DNA of 64,000 nt. Origin: Chytridium lagenaria (taxonomy: Eukaryota; Chytridiomycota; Chytridiomycetes; Chytridiales; Chytridiaceae). Where the stretch lies: contig JAHLKC010000004.1 in the NCBI GenBank assembly GCA_025449115.1, positions 248,001 to 312,000 of the forward strand. Reading direction: 5' to 3'. Below the pieces are notes generated by a model. It was given only the letters and a program-made list of their open reading frames with translations. It searched no databases and had not been told where the DNA came from. Positions 11,285 to 24,200 of this stretch are shown piece after piece. Numbering within the stretch: position 1 is the first letter of the stretch; every line of letters begins with the position of its first letter. The translations under genes and the position numbers were made by a program.

Positions 11285-14200
11285 ATGGGAAAGAAAGGCA
11301 AGGGTATAGACAACATCACTGCATGGCTTATGCCAAACCTTTACCGCAAAAGGACCATGCGCGGGAAGACCACCTCTGGCTCTGACGAGTCCCTCCCAGA
11401 GCTTTCAATTGCTGCTGAACTCATCTCGTCGTACAACCAGCAGCTACCCCGCAAGCCCCCGCAATCACCATCGCCACCGTCGCCACCATCGCCCCATCGC
11501 CCCGAAGAGGCAATGAGAAACTCAGAGTCTACAGAAATGGATTCATCACCTTCGGAAAACCCACAGGCCGTCTCTTGGTCGTGTCGAATCGTCTTCCCAT
11601 CACCATTAAAAAGTCGTCCGATAACGAATGGAACCTTTCCATGAGTTCGGGTGGTCTGGTGTCGGCCTTGTCTGGATTAAAAAGGACATGTCCTTTACTT
11701 GGTTTGGATGGCCTGGATTGGAGATTGACGAGAATGAGAGGCCAGGCCTTGCGAAAGGCTCAACACAGAGTACTCTGCTGTTCCCGTGTACATCTCTGAT
11801 GCCACCGCCGACATGCATTACAATGGTTTCTCCAACAGGTACATCATTCCCCCTTTTTCTATTAGCATTGTACGTGACTTGAGAATTTACTTTTAACGCT
11901 CTTTCATTTAAAACAGTATCTTGTGGCCCTTGTTCCACTATCATCCCGGAGACATCACCTTTGACGAAGATCACTGGGAAGCGTACCAGCAAGCGAACGT
12001 GGCTTTGCAGACGCGCTCAGTAAGGTTGTCGTCGATGGAGATTTGATTTGGGTGCATGACTACCACCTCATGCTCCTTCCGGCATTGTTGAGGGAACGTC
12101 TCGGCGATCGCTTCCCTAACGTCAAAATTGGGTTCTTCCTGCACACCCCTTTCCCGTCTTCTGAGATTTACCGCGTCCTTCCTGTTAGAAAGCAGATTCT
12201 CTTGGGCGTGCTTCAGAGCGATCTTATTGGGTTCCATACCTACGACTATGCTAGACATTTCTTGTCAAGCTGCACTCGTATTCTTGGGCTTCAGAGCAGT
12301 CCTAACGGCGTAGAGTTTGAAGGAAGACATGTGACTGTCGGCACCTTCCCCATCGGCATTGACCCCGATAAGTTTATTGAGGTTGGTCACCGTCATTTCT
12401 ACAGTAATTAATTACCTCTCCTTCTTTTTTAGGGTCTCACTCAAACCAAGATCATTAACCGTATCAATGTCCTCGAAGACCGTTTTAAGAACTGCAAGGT
12501 ACTTGTTGGCGTGGATCGCCTCGACTACATTAAGGGAGTTCCTCAAAAGCTTCTCGCCTTTGAGCAATTTCTGGAGGAACATCCTGAATGGGTTGGCAAG
12601 GCTGTGCTTATCCAGGTTGCTGTGCCTTCGCGTCAGGACGTTGAAGAGTACAAGCAACTTCAAGATTCCGTTAATCGCCTTGTTGGGAGAATTAATGGAA
12701 GGTTTGGAACGATTGAGTTCACGCCAATCCACTTTTTGCACAAGAGTGTGACGTTTGAGGAGTTGGTTGCGCTTTACGCCATTGGGGATGCTTGTCTTGT
12801 CACCAGCACTCGTGATGTATGAATCTGGTAAGTGGAGTCTTCTGTGGTTGTTTTTATGTGTATATGGGTTGCTAACTGGGAAATCTAGTCTCATATGAAT
12901 ACGTCGCGTCTCAGAAGAACAGAGCGGAGTTCTCATTCTTAGCGAGTTTGCTGGGAGCCGTCAATCTCTCAATGGTGCTATCATTGTGAACCCTTGGAAG
13001 CCGACACCTTTCGCAAGCCATATATGATGCCTGTGACGATGCCCGATGAGACTCGTGCTGTCAATCACGAGAAGTCTTTAGGTACATTACCAAGTACACG
13101 GCGGCTCATTGGGGATTGACTTTTGTTCGGGAGCTTCAGTTTGTTTTATTACCGCTTTGATGCTTATTACATGAGAATTGACTTGTTTTTCGTTTGCAGA
13201 GAGTGAAGATCGAATATGATCCAAGCAAGGTGACTAGATTTCCTATTGAGCAAATTGTTCTAGATGTGAAGACATCCAGTACAAGAGGTGAGTATCTACA
13301 CAATTAATATGTACTGACATCTTGAAGGTTATTTTCTTGGATTACGACGGAACTCTTACAGCAACTCACAGGCTTCCAGAGTTTGCTCAACCTACGTCTG
13401 TTTTGAAGCATGTTCTCAAGAAGCTTGCTAACAAAAGATTACTTATGTATACATCCTCTCTGCCGTTCGCAAGTATCTTGACCGTTGGTTTGCTGACACT
13501 GGTCTTGCCTTTCTTCTGAACACGGATGTTTCTACCGCCACCCTGACAAGCTTGAGAATGTTCTTGCCGTTGAAGTTGATGAGGAAGAACCCGAGGAGGA
13601 GGACATTGTCGAGCCTTCCATTGTCAACGCTTTGGGTCCCGAGGGGGAAACTCCCGAGGTTCAGGAGATGAGGCTTCCTAGGGATTTCGAGAACCCCCAA
13701 CTCCGGACTCTGATATTTCTGGCCCCACTTTGCCTCCCAAGGGCCCTCCTGGCGGTTACGGGAAGGATGAGCACCCTCATTTAACTCTCCCCACGCCTGC
13801 CCACAGCCCTTACGCCCCATTCAGGGGTATCCCTGCTGGTCCAACCCCACAAAGTCCCATGATCACATCCCCTCCCTATGCTCTCGGTGATCGTCTTCTT
13901 GGATCCAGCAATTCACTCTCTGGATCTACGCCAAACAGGTCTTCTTCCACTGCTGGAGACCTTATTCTTAGCAGGAACCCGAGGAGGTCCTCGGATGGGT
14001 GGTTGGCGTTGAGCAACCATATCAACCCTTCTTGGAGAGATATCATTCGACCGCTTTTCGAGCATTACACGGACCGCACCCCTGGATCGTTTATTGAAGA
14101 GAAGGAGGTGAATATTACATGGAACTATCGGGGTGCCGATCCAGAGTTTGGAAGTTGGCAGGCTGCAGAGTTGCAAGTCAACCTTGAGAATATTTTGAGT

Positions 14201-14583
14201 CATATGGCTGTTTCGGTAAGTCGCTTTTACCATTTTTTTTGATTCTCATTTTTTCTGATTCATATGTTAACGTTTTTTTTTTTCGTCTTTAGGTCATTCT
14301 TGGAAACAAGACAGTGGAACTTCGACCCTCCCTTGTTGACAAGTCTATCGCTGCTCGTGCCATTCTCCGTGATCTTGGCATTCCCGCTGATGAGCTCACC
14401 CTTATCTGCATGGGTGATGGACACACCGATGAAGCGCTATTCCACTATCTCCGTCAAGACCCTAAATCTGTTGCTGAGACTTCGTACACTGCAACTGTTG
14501 GCAAGAAACAGACTGAAGCGTCTTATTATGTGGACTCTGTGAGGGATGTGGAGAGATTTGTCACGCTTCTGGCTGATGATTGA
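11285..14583 (+). CDS. Bifunctional trehalose-6-phosphate synthase/phosphatase
   Basis: The first half is a GT20 domain with intact hallmark motifs: LLVVSNRLPITI (about 11570), WFGWPGLEI, HYNGFSN, HDYHLMLLPALL (12060), FFLHTPFPSSEIYR, GFHTYDYARHF (12235), VDRLDYIKGVPQK (12510), PSRQDVEEY and SYEYVASQ (12890). The second half is a HAD phosphatase: LDYDGTLT at 13337-13360, PSWRDIIRPLFEHYTDRTPGSFIEEKE (split here as PSWRDIIRPLFEHY and TDRTPGSFIEEKE), and the C-terminal motif at 14413-14433. It would convert UDP-glucose plus glucose-6-phosphate to T6P and then trehalose in the cytosol, serving stress tolerance and carbon storage. Two oddities stand out: an acidic then Pro/Ser-rich insert of about 140 residues (13560-13990) inside the phosphatase domain, and GDG instead of GDD in the last HAD motif. 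Introns include 12828-12888. Indels break the frame near 11570, 12817, 12925 and 13020-13090. Confidence 0.92.
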
Positions 14584-15262
14584 TGGCACCCCTATTCTTT
14601 TGTGTGAATTTTTTTTTTTTTTTGGACTGTTTTTTTCTCTTCGTCTAACCAATTGTTTATTGATTTTTGTGGATCCATCTCTTCCCTTTGCGAGAGTTTG
14701 AAGAACGAGGGCACGAAGAATTTCTTCACGCTTTTAGATGTGTCTTCCTTATCAATTTGGATAGCAATCACCCCCTTTATCTATATCAGCCCTCCCCCCT
14801 CTTTTTTTTTTTATATAACAATTTGGTCGTTTCTTTATACCTTTTTTTTTCCCCCTATTTTTGCCAAAAATGTGGTATTTGGCGTGTAAAAAAACACTCT
14901 TACTTCCAGCAAAAAGATTTGTTTGTTTTGTTTTGTTTTCGCTGCTTTCGACTGCAAGTCGGGTTCTCCCTTTTTCCTGATTTTGATGTACACAAACGGG
15001 TGTTGGTGTCTTTTTTCATACCTCAGTTTGCGGACGTGTGGTCTTTGTATATCTGTTAGATATCCCCCTTTGAATATTTTTTTTGTTGATTATCCTGTGT
15101 TTTCCTGAAAATATAAACGCCCCTTCTCTCCCGCTTTTGCGAAAAACTTTGTGAATTTCGTCTTTGACGTGAACAGTTCGTTGAGACCAGATATTTATTA
15201 TATTTACCATGATTTTGGGGGGTTCTTTTGATATACACATAATAGCGAAAAATTGGAGAAGC
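14584..15262. other. Convergent 3' ends of the trehalose gene and HYDIN
   Basis: About 680 bp, strongly T-rich on the plus strand just after the trehalose gene stop, consistent with its 3' UTR. The opposite strand carries the HYDIN 3' flank. Open frames here are low complexity. Confidence 0.6.
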
Positions 15263-18200
15263 TTAAGATTGGGCTTGGGTTCTAAGGTAGTAGATCCAGC
15301 TGACGTTTGATCCGCCTTTGTGGGTGACTGTCAGTTTACCGACTTTAGCGGAACGCGGTTCAGCTATCATGAAAGGAAAAGAAAAGAACGCAGGTTAATA
15401 AAAGAGTGACGGTTAGGATTTTAAAGAAAGTGTCAACATACAATTCGAGCTTGGAGTCGGCGCATGAGCCTGAATCACCATTGTGATAGATTTCTTTGTC
15501 CCAATGACCTCTGTCGCCTTGACCGAGAAAGCAGGGTTATCCACCACGAAATTAAACGTGGCGGATGTTGAAAAGACGTTCTTGAACGGTACAGACGCGG
15601 ATGAACCTTGTTTGATGGTGATGGGACCTTGGGGACGTGGTGGGATGCAGTGACCATATAAAGGACATATGTAGTCTCCTCCTGTTGATGAAGACACGAG
15701 GAGCTGGGTGCGTGCGTCACCGAGTTTAGAGGGTTCGTAGGTGACGTCAATACAAACTTCGACGCCTCCGTTGACGGCTGCCAAAAAAAAACCCCCGCGA
15801 TTAATTAAGGGTGAGAGCAGAGGAGAAAAGGGGGGGGGGGGGGTTATTGCCTACCTGAAGGCGCCATGACGGATTTTTCGACGGAAAAGTCTGGACTGTC
15901 GATTTTGCATGTGTACTCTGTTTTTGATTTCGCGTAGCTCAGGAATCGGAAGGTTTGGGTTTGGGATCCTCCGAGCCCGACTTTAAAGTGGAGGGATCGT
16001 TCTACTGCTGCTGGAGTTGAGATGAGACGGAGATCGTATTGGTAGACACCGAGCTCGTTGCTTGTGATGGTGAGGCGGGCGGTGGATTCTTTGGCTTGGA
16101 GGGGAGGTATTCGATCAAGCATACGCCGTCGGATCTAGAAATACGTAGAAAATAGGGTGAGATTTCGGGGTGAAGATGTGGGGACGGCTGTTTACCTTGG
16201 TTGGATGATGAAGGAATGAGTAATGGAGACATCAGTGTTGTTGCATGTTGCGCTGAAGTTCACGGCGGTGGGTAACGGGTTTGTGATGACCACCTCTCTT
16301 GTCACCATCTGCCTGACAGGGGTGGTCATCTCCAATGTACTGATGATTCCAGGCGGTGTTGATTTAAACGTCAAGTTGTAAAACATAAACTCTTGCGACA
16401 CTTCATTCTTGCAGACAACCTTGGCGTTGGTCACGCCTTCTTTGTATGCGTAGAAATTCAACTTGTAATCTCTTGACACGAGCGCAGGGACGTCAATAAA
16501 GTCGTGACCTTTGAGAATGACTGAGGAATCGGGCTTGGCGACTTCGATAAGAACTTTGAAACGTTGTTGTCGTTTCAGCCAGTTGCTGATGGTCAGAACT
16601 TCTGTGTAAGCTGTCTTGCAAGGTATTTCACGAGAAATGGTGCCTGCCGTCAAAGGCTTATCGGCTGTCCCGTAAAGTTTGTAAAGCGTGCCACTTCCAT
16701 CGGGAAGAGGGAAGAAAATAGAACCCTCATGACGTCCGCCATCTCCACTCCCCACCATTTCAAGAGGTGTGAAAGTCAAATCATAAGCCTTAGATTGACC
16801 CGGCTCAATGTCAATACATTCAGCCCCTGACCAATGCTCATTCTCGATAATGGGACGAATGTGCCATGGAATAGAGGTTTTGGTTCTCAAGTTTGATGGC
16901 TTTCACTTCGGATTGTCGAACGGGGATGGAGAATTTGAGGATATCGTTTTGAATAGGCTGCGGGATACACATCCCCGTGAGTGTCAGGTAAAGCGGTGAT
17001 GTGCCTTCCACATTCCCAATGAGATTCTCGTACCGAATATCCTGGTTGATTTCAACAGGATGGAACGTGATTTCAAGAGAGATATCCATTCCAGGCGAAA
17101 TGTAACCCTCCGTTGGTGAGATTGAGAAATCGGGCTGGAACTTTGTGATATCCCAGTGAAATTTCGCTCCAATGTCTCCAACGTTTTGAAGTTGAATCCT
17201 ACGCGTCGTAGAGCTACGTTGTACAACAGCACCAAACGGTAAAGTATCGTTTTCAAGCTTCACCTCAATGCCCTGACAAGCACCGGAAACCATGAATAAC
17301 GCCTAGAGATTCCAGGTGCTTCCATGATGATCTCTTCGTTGAATGGGGGAATCCGATGTTGAGGTTGGAATTTGAGATCAACATTGAGAATACCCTTTGG
17401 TCTTAATGTGCATTCACCCGAATAAGCGATCGACACGAAATGGCCAGAGAGAATTTCTAAACTCGCAGGAGAGCCAAGCGTAAAGGTTGCAGGAATGACG
17501 CTCTTGTTAATGATCTTGATGGAGCGTGTTACAATGTGGCCGATACGGATTGCACCGAAATTCACGTTACGTGTGTCGGGCTGGGCGACCTCTACTTTGA
17601 ACTCTGCACCCACACCTGTAAATATGAGATCGACGGTGGAGAGACCGTTGATTTCAATCTTTATCATCTCACGGTATGCTCGTGGTTCTCTTGGGTAGAA
17701 CGTCACGTCAATGTCTGTGGTTTCCCCTGGTGCCAAGTTTGACAATGTCTTTTGGACGTCAAAGATCTTTGAGTCGGGTGATAGGATGTCGAATGTGATT
17801 TCGGCAATGTCATCGTTAGTCATTTTAATTTTTGTGGAGAGTGGCGTCATCCCGGGTTGTGGATAAATGTGGTTCCAAAGTCATGGTTTGTGGACGAAAA
17901 CTTGACTAACGGTTTACAGCCACTTCCCAAGATACTTATAGGGTATGAACGCCCATTAACGATTTGACAAAGTGCTTTAGCGTTTTTGAGTGTGACGTTA
18001 CTTGTTGGGTGGAACGAGACTTCACAAACAACCCTCTCCCCCTTTCCAACACTCCCAATCTCAGGCGTAATAGCAAGCATAGACGCCATCTTGGTGAGGA
18101 GTTTCCACGAAAAGTCAAAGTTGAATTTCCCAGAATTTAATATAGTGACTCTCTTTAACCTCCTCTCATTAATCTGCACCTGCCCAAAGTCGAGGATATT

Positions 18201-21200
18201 TTCACCATTCTGACCAGTAGAAATGAGCTCAAAGACGGTGCCGTCTGCCATTTCTCCTTGTATAGATTCGTGAATCTCGTAGCCTTCTCCCTTGACGTTC
18301 ATGGTGACAGGTGTTGGCTTCTTTTTTGACGTTGCAGACGAGGTTAAAGTTGAACCACCTTCTCGGCTGACGGGCAGAACACTATCTCAATGGGGATCTC
18401 CGAGTGACTGCCAATGGTTCCGGAGATGGTGAGAATCTCAATACAGGGATTCCATTGGTTCCAAGCTCTGAGGACGTCTCGCTGAATGAGAATGCGAATG
18501 GCATATCCTCGCTGTTGATCAGCTTGACTACTTCCTTGACTTGACGGCCAACGAGAAGAGACTTAAAGTTCACGCTGACACGGTCCATGTAGATATTTGG
18601 CTCTAAAGCTTGGCCAACAAGAAGGAATGGAATCACAATGTTGTGCCCGACAATGCTGAATCGCCATAAAGATTCCTACTCAGTTTAGCATTTTGTCACT
18701 GTAATTTTAAAAAATACCTTCAGGTCAACAGTCTCCGGGAAAAAGTCGAATAACATTTCAAACTTCTTGTTCGGCAATACCACTCCCCTTTGAGTCAAGC
18801 ACCTGAACACCCGCTGGTCGGCAGGTAATTCACATATCCACTCAAACTCATACGCAAGGTTGGTCGGGTTGACAATGTAAAATCTCTTTGAATTCCGAAC
18901 CTTCACTCCACAAGACCCAAACTCAATAACGCGGGTGCTTTGGGGTAGAACCTGAGGAACGCCGTTGGACAATCCACTATCAGGATTGCGTCGCTCACTA
19001 GTGAGGTAATCACTCTCCTCCAGTTCAAAATGACAGAACGGTCTCAAACTTGCCCCAGAGATAGGGATCGCAAGCTTCTTCGCTTCTTTCACCAAGTTGA
19101 GGATATTGCAGAGCATGACGTAAGAATATTCGCCGTCGTCGACTGGGGAAAATCTTAACGTCATCAGGATGTTGTCACCAGGGTCAATGGCGCCGCTGGA
19201 AGGGCTCACGGCAAACGGACAATCATCTGAGGAAGAGTCTACTTGCGACCCATCATCTAAGAAGAAGTGAAAAGAATATCGAAGTTGGACCTTCCCAGTG
19301 TTTTTAAGGTTGAATCGGTACACTCTTGTCTGGTACATGAACGTGTTCTTAAAGCGGATTGCAGACACGTCGCACTCGTAACTGCAGTAATCTGCAAGTG
19401 CCGACAGTAGCAGGTGATGCTCGGATATTGTGTTATTTAAAACCTCATAAGCAGGTTCAGGGTATTGTTCGACAATCTTCCGCGGGGCCGCGGTTTTGTT
19501 TTCAACAAGTTGCCAGCGGACCGATTTAATACGGTCATCCCAATCCGGCTCCGAAGTTTGCGAAAGGTAACGAATCTTTGCGAGTTTGCAAATGGCTTTA
19601 CTTCCGTGTACTTCAGTCGGCTGCTTCGGGCAAAAGTGCACGCTAATCTCCTTTTGACCTTTGGGTCTGATATGGGCCACCGATGGAGAGAAGACAAAAT
19701 CTGCAACGTCTGTGGTCCAGTTCAGACGAATAATATCTGCGGAGTGGTTGGTTGCTGTGAACACAACTTGCTTGGCCTCTCCAATGAAGCAGTCACCAAG
19801 GGAAAGTTCATTGTCAGCCTCGTTGGGAAGATTATCAAAGGTCAAGTCGTCAATATAACCTTCACCGCTTAGTTGAATAGCAGAGTCTTCGAAACTGTTA
19901 TCGATGACACGAACCCGTAGTTCTCCTTCAAATTTCTGAATACTTAGAGGTCTGCACTTCACGTCCAATGGTACGTGTCTCTTGAGGTCTGAGAATGTGA
20001 TAGTTGGCTGTACCAGGGCAATCAAAAGACTCATTCTCATTAAAGCTCCACTCTAGCTTAACCTTTGCCGGAATAATGCCTTCATTCTTCAAAATAATGG
20101 GTGAAACCTGGCTGGTTCCGACCAAAAGCCTCTTGAACTTAAGGAATGGCAGATTGGCCTTGTTTCGGAGGCTTGGCTTTTCAATTGTAACTCGAGGCAG
20201 TGTGCCTTCACCTCGAAGCTCAAATGAAAGAGTCCTCGTCTTAGACTGATCAACATTCTCAACAATGGCCTCCAGGATTCCAGCGTAAGACTGAATGGAC
20301 GTCGGATGAAACGTGACATTGATGTAACGATGCTCGTGGCTAGGGATAACAAGTTTTTTGGGCTCTACGTCGAACGCGAAGTCTGCCGCGTCAGATTTTG
20401 TCCTTGACCTTGGCTTTGTGGCAACTGCCACGTCGCAAGGAACTTTACATGGATTGGAGACCTTAAATCTGACTTGAGCTTGCTGACCAGCTAAATAGGC
20501 ACCAAAATAGAAAACGCGATCCTCTTCTGCATAGGCATTGGATTGAGTGTTGAAGAGTTCCAGCCTCTTGCACACTGTCTGTTCCTCAAATATAGAGGCA
20601 AAATCGGATGTGTTTATGCCAGGTACACAGCTCTCACCAATGAGCCTATACTCAATCACATCAAGATAATCATTAGGAGAACGGTCTGAAATATCGATCG
20701 CTACAATTTCCTCAAAGCACCCTGGTGTGTCAGAATGGAACTCAACGGTAATCTGCATCTTTGTCCCAGCTGCCACAATGCCATTTGTCGGAAACACAGT
20801 AAATGCACCAAAGTTTGCGGCATCTGCCTGCTTCACAAGCTCCTTTCGGTTCATGACCTTTTGAGTTGGAGGTGAGGTAGCGCGACCATTCTTCGACGGG
20901 CGAGAATTTGTTCTCAATTTTCCTCCAGGACGTGTGTCGTTCGTCCCATGAATAATTTTGTAGATAGAGAACCTAAAGTCAAATTCTCCTTGATTTTCAA
21001 CAATAAACTGCCGGGTCATTTTAGTTCCGAAAACGAGGGCACCAAAGTTGACTTCTCTAACAGGTAGAATGGAGAATCTGCTGAATACTGCACGAGCACA
21101 AAGCTTCACGGATATAGTTGCGGTGACCTCAAGAGTTATCGGCTCAAAAAATTGACATTTTAAACTTGAGTTATCCTTAATAATCATTTCGCGGTTGGCT

Positions 21201-24200
21201 TTAAAGATGACCTGGACTGGGAAGGGCTTATCGGATGGCTGCATTATGCCTTGCTGCGGAGTGATAGTGAACAATTCACTCAGCTCTTTGTTATCAAAGA
21301 CAAATCGGTATCCAACTTCGTATTTTCCTTTGTTTTTCAAGGTGCATTGTTGCTTTCCTTCTTCCAAGACTTTGAGGACGCCAAAATCCAATCCTCCTTC
21401 ATAACCTTTTGGGAAGTGAAGGTCCATGGCAATATCATAGGCTTCAGCAGTGACGAGGATAGGGACTTCTTGAACAACTCCACCAATTTTATCAGTATCT
21501 GAGACTTCAAGCCTAATCGATCGTCTGCTAATCACAACTGGCTTCGATCCACGGAATTCAGCTGTGATGACTTGCTCAAGGTAAGAGTCTATCACGCCCT
21601 CCAATGGCGTTATGTTGAATTCATCGCCTAGAAGCTCAACTTGTACAAGCTTCCAAGCGACCGGCATCAGTGTGTTGTTCTTCAGTCTTATCTCACGTCG
21701 TTCACTCCGCCCCAATAGCATTTTATCAAATGACAGTTGCCTCTTATCAATCTCCAGCTCGGGCTTGACCCCTATACAAGAAATTTTGAAGCTGTAAGGC
21801 TCTGGATTGTCTTTTACGCAAATGATCAAGGTGTCCTCGAAGTAATTTGCAGATCTGGGATAGGCCCAAACTTGGAAGTTTTGTGTTTGTCCAGGAGGAA
21901 TATCCATGGTAGGCGGGTCAAAGAAGAAAACTTCTGATTTGATATCATTCTTCAGAGAGAATGCAACCTTAATCTCCTGAAGAGAAGGGTTGGAAATATT
22001 GAGAATAGCGCGATTTTCGGGAAACTTTTCGAGATATTTCTCCCTTGGCTTACTGTAGAGAAGAGGACCAAACTCGAACGTTGAGTTGCTGACGACATAC
22101 TCTCCGTGAGTAATGGTCTTCTCTTCTTTAGATTTCCTCCATTTCGGGAAGATTTTCTTGTAATCCCCGATGATTTGAGAGTATCGGCAATGCCCGACGC
22201 ACATTAACGACAACTTGCTCCTCAATCCAACAATTTCGAATTGCAGAGTTTGTTCAAACTTCCCAATGTCAATTGACGAGAACTTCACAGTAAGCTCCTT
22301 TCTCTCCTTTGGCAAGAGAATCCACCGGAACCTGGCAGGAGCTTCCTTTTCCGTTTCCTCTTCCACTTCCGCGATCTTAGTGTCTTCCGTCACTTTGAAA
22401 GAGGGTCGCGTCTTCTTGTTGTTCCCTCCTGATGCATTTAGCGATGCAGCTGCATTGCTTGTCTGCGATGAATTTCCGCCAGATTGCTGTGGCTGTCCAC
22501 TGCTACCACTTGCCCCGCTCTGTGCACCGGACTGTGTGGCGCCCGACTCTGACTTTGCAGACGTAGTTGTGCCATTGGCTGTACTCCTTCAAAAGAAGAG
22601 TTTCCTTCTCTTCTAGTTCAGAAGTCAATGGAGGGGGTTGAAGCTGAAAAAATCTTCCTTGGGTAGGAACATCACGTTCTTGCGGATAGTAAGCTATTTG
22701 CTCGATAAATGGTGGAGGAATAGAGTTGATTTCACTTATGCCTTCTTCAGCTTTTGGTGTCGCCGGAAGATAATCGTGAACCACTCTAAATACAGATTCT
22801 TCGTCTAATGAACCGTTGATCTCGTGGAAGGTCACGGTAGGTATATCTTCACCCAGGTGAGTATCATCTGTCGACATGCTCATATTAGACGCCAACTCGC
22901 TGGACGCAGGCAAGGTTCCAACAGGCACGAAAGACATTTTCTGGTTTTTGAAACCTTTCTTTTCTGGTGCTGTTGAAGCAGAAACTTGCCTATTCGAAGA
23001 ATGTCTTTCGCCATCTCGAACATACAGCAAAATAGGGTCTAGCGTTGACGTGTAGGATTCAAACCTCCGGAAAGTACTATCATTCAGAAAGTTCTCTGTG
23101 AAGTCTGACAGAGTGTATCGAGAAGAATACTCATCAGCGTCAGGGCCAAGACGGTCAAGTTTGTCGCCCTTTCCATCTCCACGGTCCGCATTCTTGTCAT
23201 TCTGCAGCTTTCTTCCCATCTTAGGAGACATGCTTCCCTTCTCGGCTTTAGCACTTTTCCCCTCACTCTTTGCCGTGGCTGATGGCCCATTCTTATCTTT
23301 ATCAGGAAGATAGCTTTGCTGCCTGGTCATTCTTCTTGATCCCTTTTTCTTGTTCTTGGAGTTCTCCTCTTCCGCCTTTCTTTCACCCATTTTTAAAGCC
23401 ATCTCCTCCTCCCATTGTTTTCTTTCCAGCTTTTTTCGATCTTGAAGCTCTTTCATTTTCTTTTTGTACTTAATAAGGGCGATATCATAATTTTCCCTTT
23501 CAACCTCCGTCATGTTATCATACTCCTCCTCTGTGACGTCTTTTACTTGCATTGGATCAAGATCTTTGTCCCCTGCTTGACGTACAAGACTTGCTTCGCG
23601 ATCCTTTATATGAGCAGCGTCGATTGAAAAACTAAAGAAAAATATCTTTCGTTTATCTCCCAAAGCGCGAAGGATAGCTTTTAATAAGCTTAGAGGTGTC
23701 AACGCGTATTTAGATTCAAGTCCGTCTATAACAATACCATGAGAACAGTCTTCTTTCTGAAGTCGAGCCTTAATGATCTCAGTAATTAAGTCATCTGGGA
23801 TCGTCATCTTTTGTTCAAACTGGTCGTAGTGCTCACTCTGGTTGACCTTAAAGTCATCTGAACCGAAACCATGACTTTTCCCAACAACATGTGAATCATT
23901 GGGGTCAGAAGGGCTCTTTTGATCACGAACTTTTGATGGATCAGAATAGAGCGAGAACTCAATATGAGAGGATGTCTCAATAACTTCATCTATCTTGATG
24001 TACAGCAATCCAAATTTCTTTTGGAGCTTCCGAGCTTGTGTTGTTCTTCCAGATAAAGGAGGGTCCGTGCAGAATAAGGTTGACAGCGGAATCCGATGTC
24101 CCGTCATTTCCATTATACTTCCGTCCACTTAAAGTTTCTACAAGTTCCCCAACTGCATTATTATCGTTGGTGGGCTTCACGTTTCCTTCGGGCGGTGTAT

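Noticed and set aside
11285..14583. Trehalose gene as a pseudogene
   Set aside because: Frame breaks are single bases at short homopolymers, protein motifs on both sides remain highly conserved, and neighbouring essential genes show the same breaks.
22503..24128. A separate adenylate-kinase gene
   Set aside because: The frame starts inside HYDIN, the flanking ASH modules continue on both sides, and animal HYDIN has a similar unit at this place. Only an extra C at 24061-24063 separates the frames.
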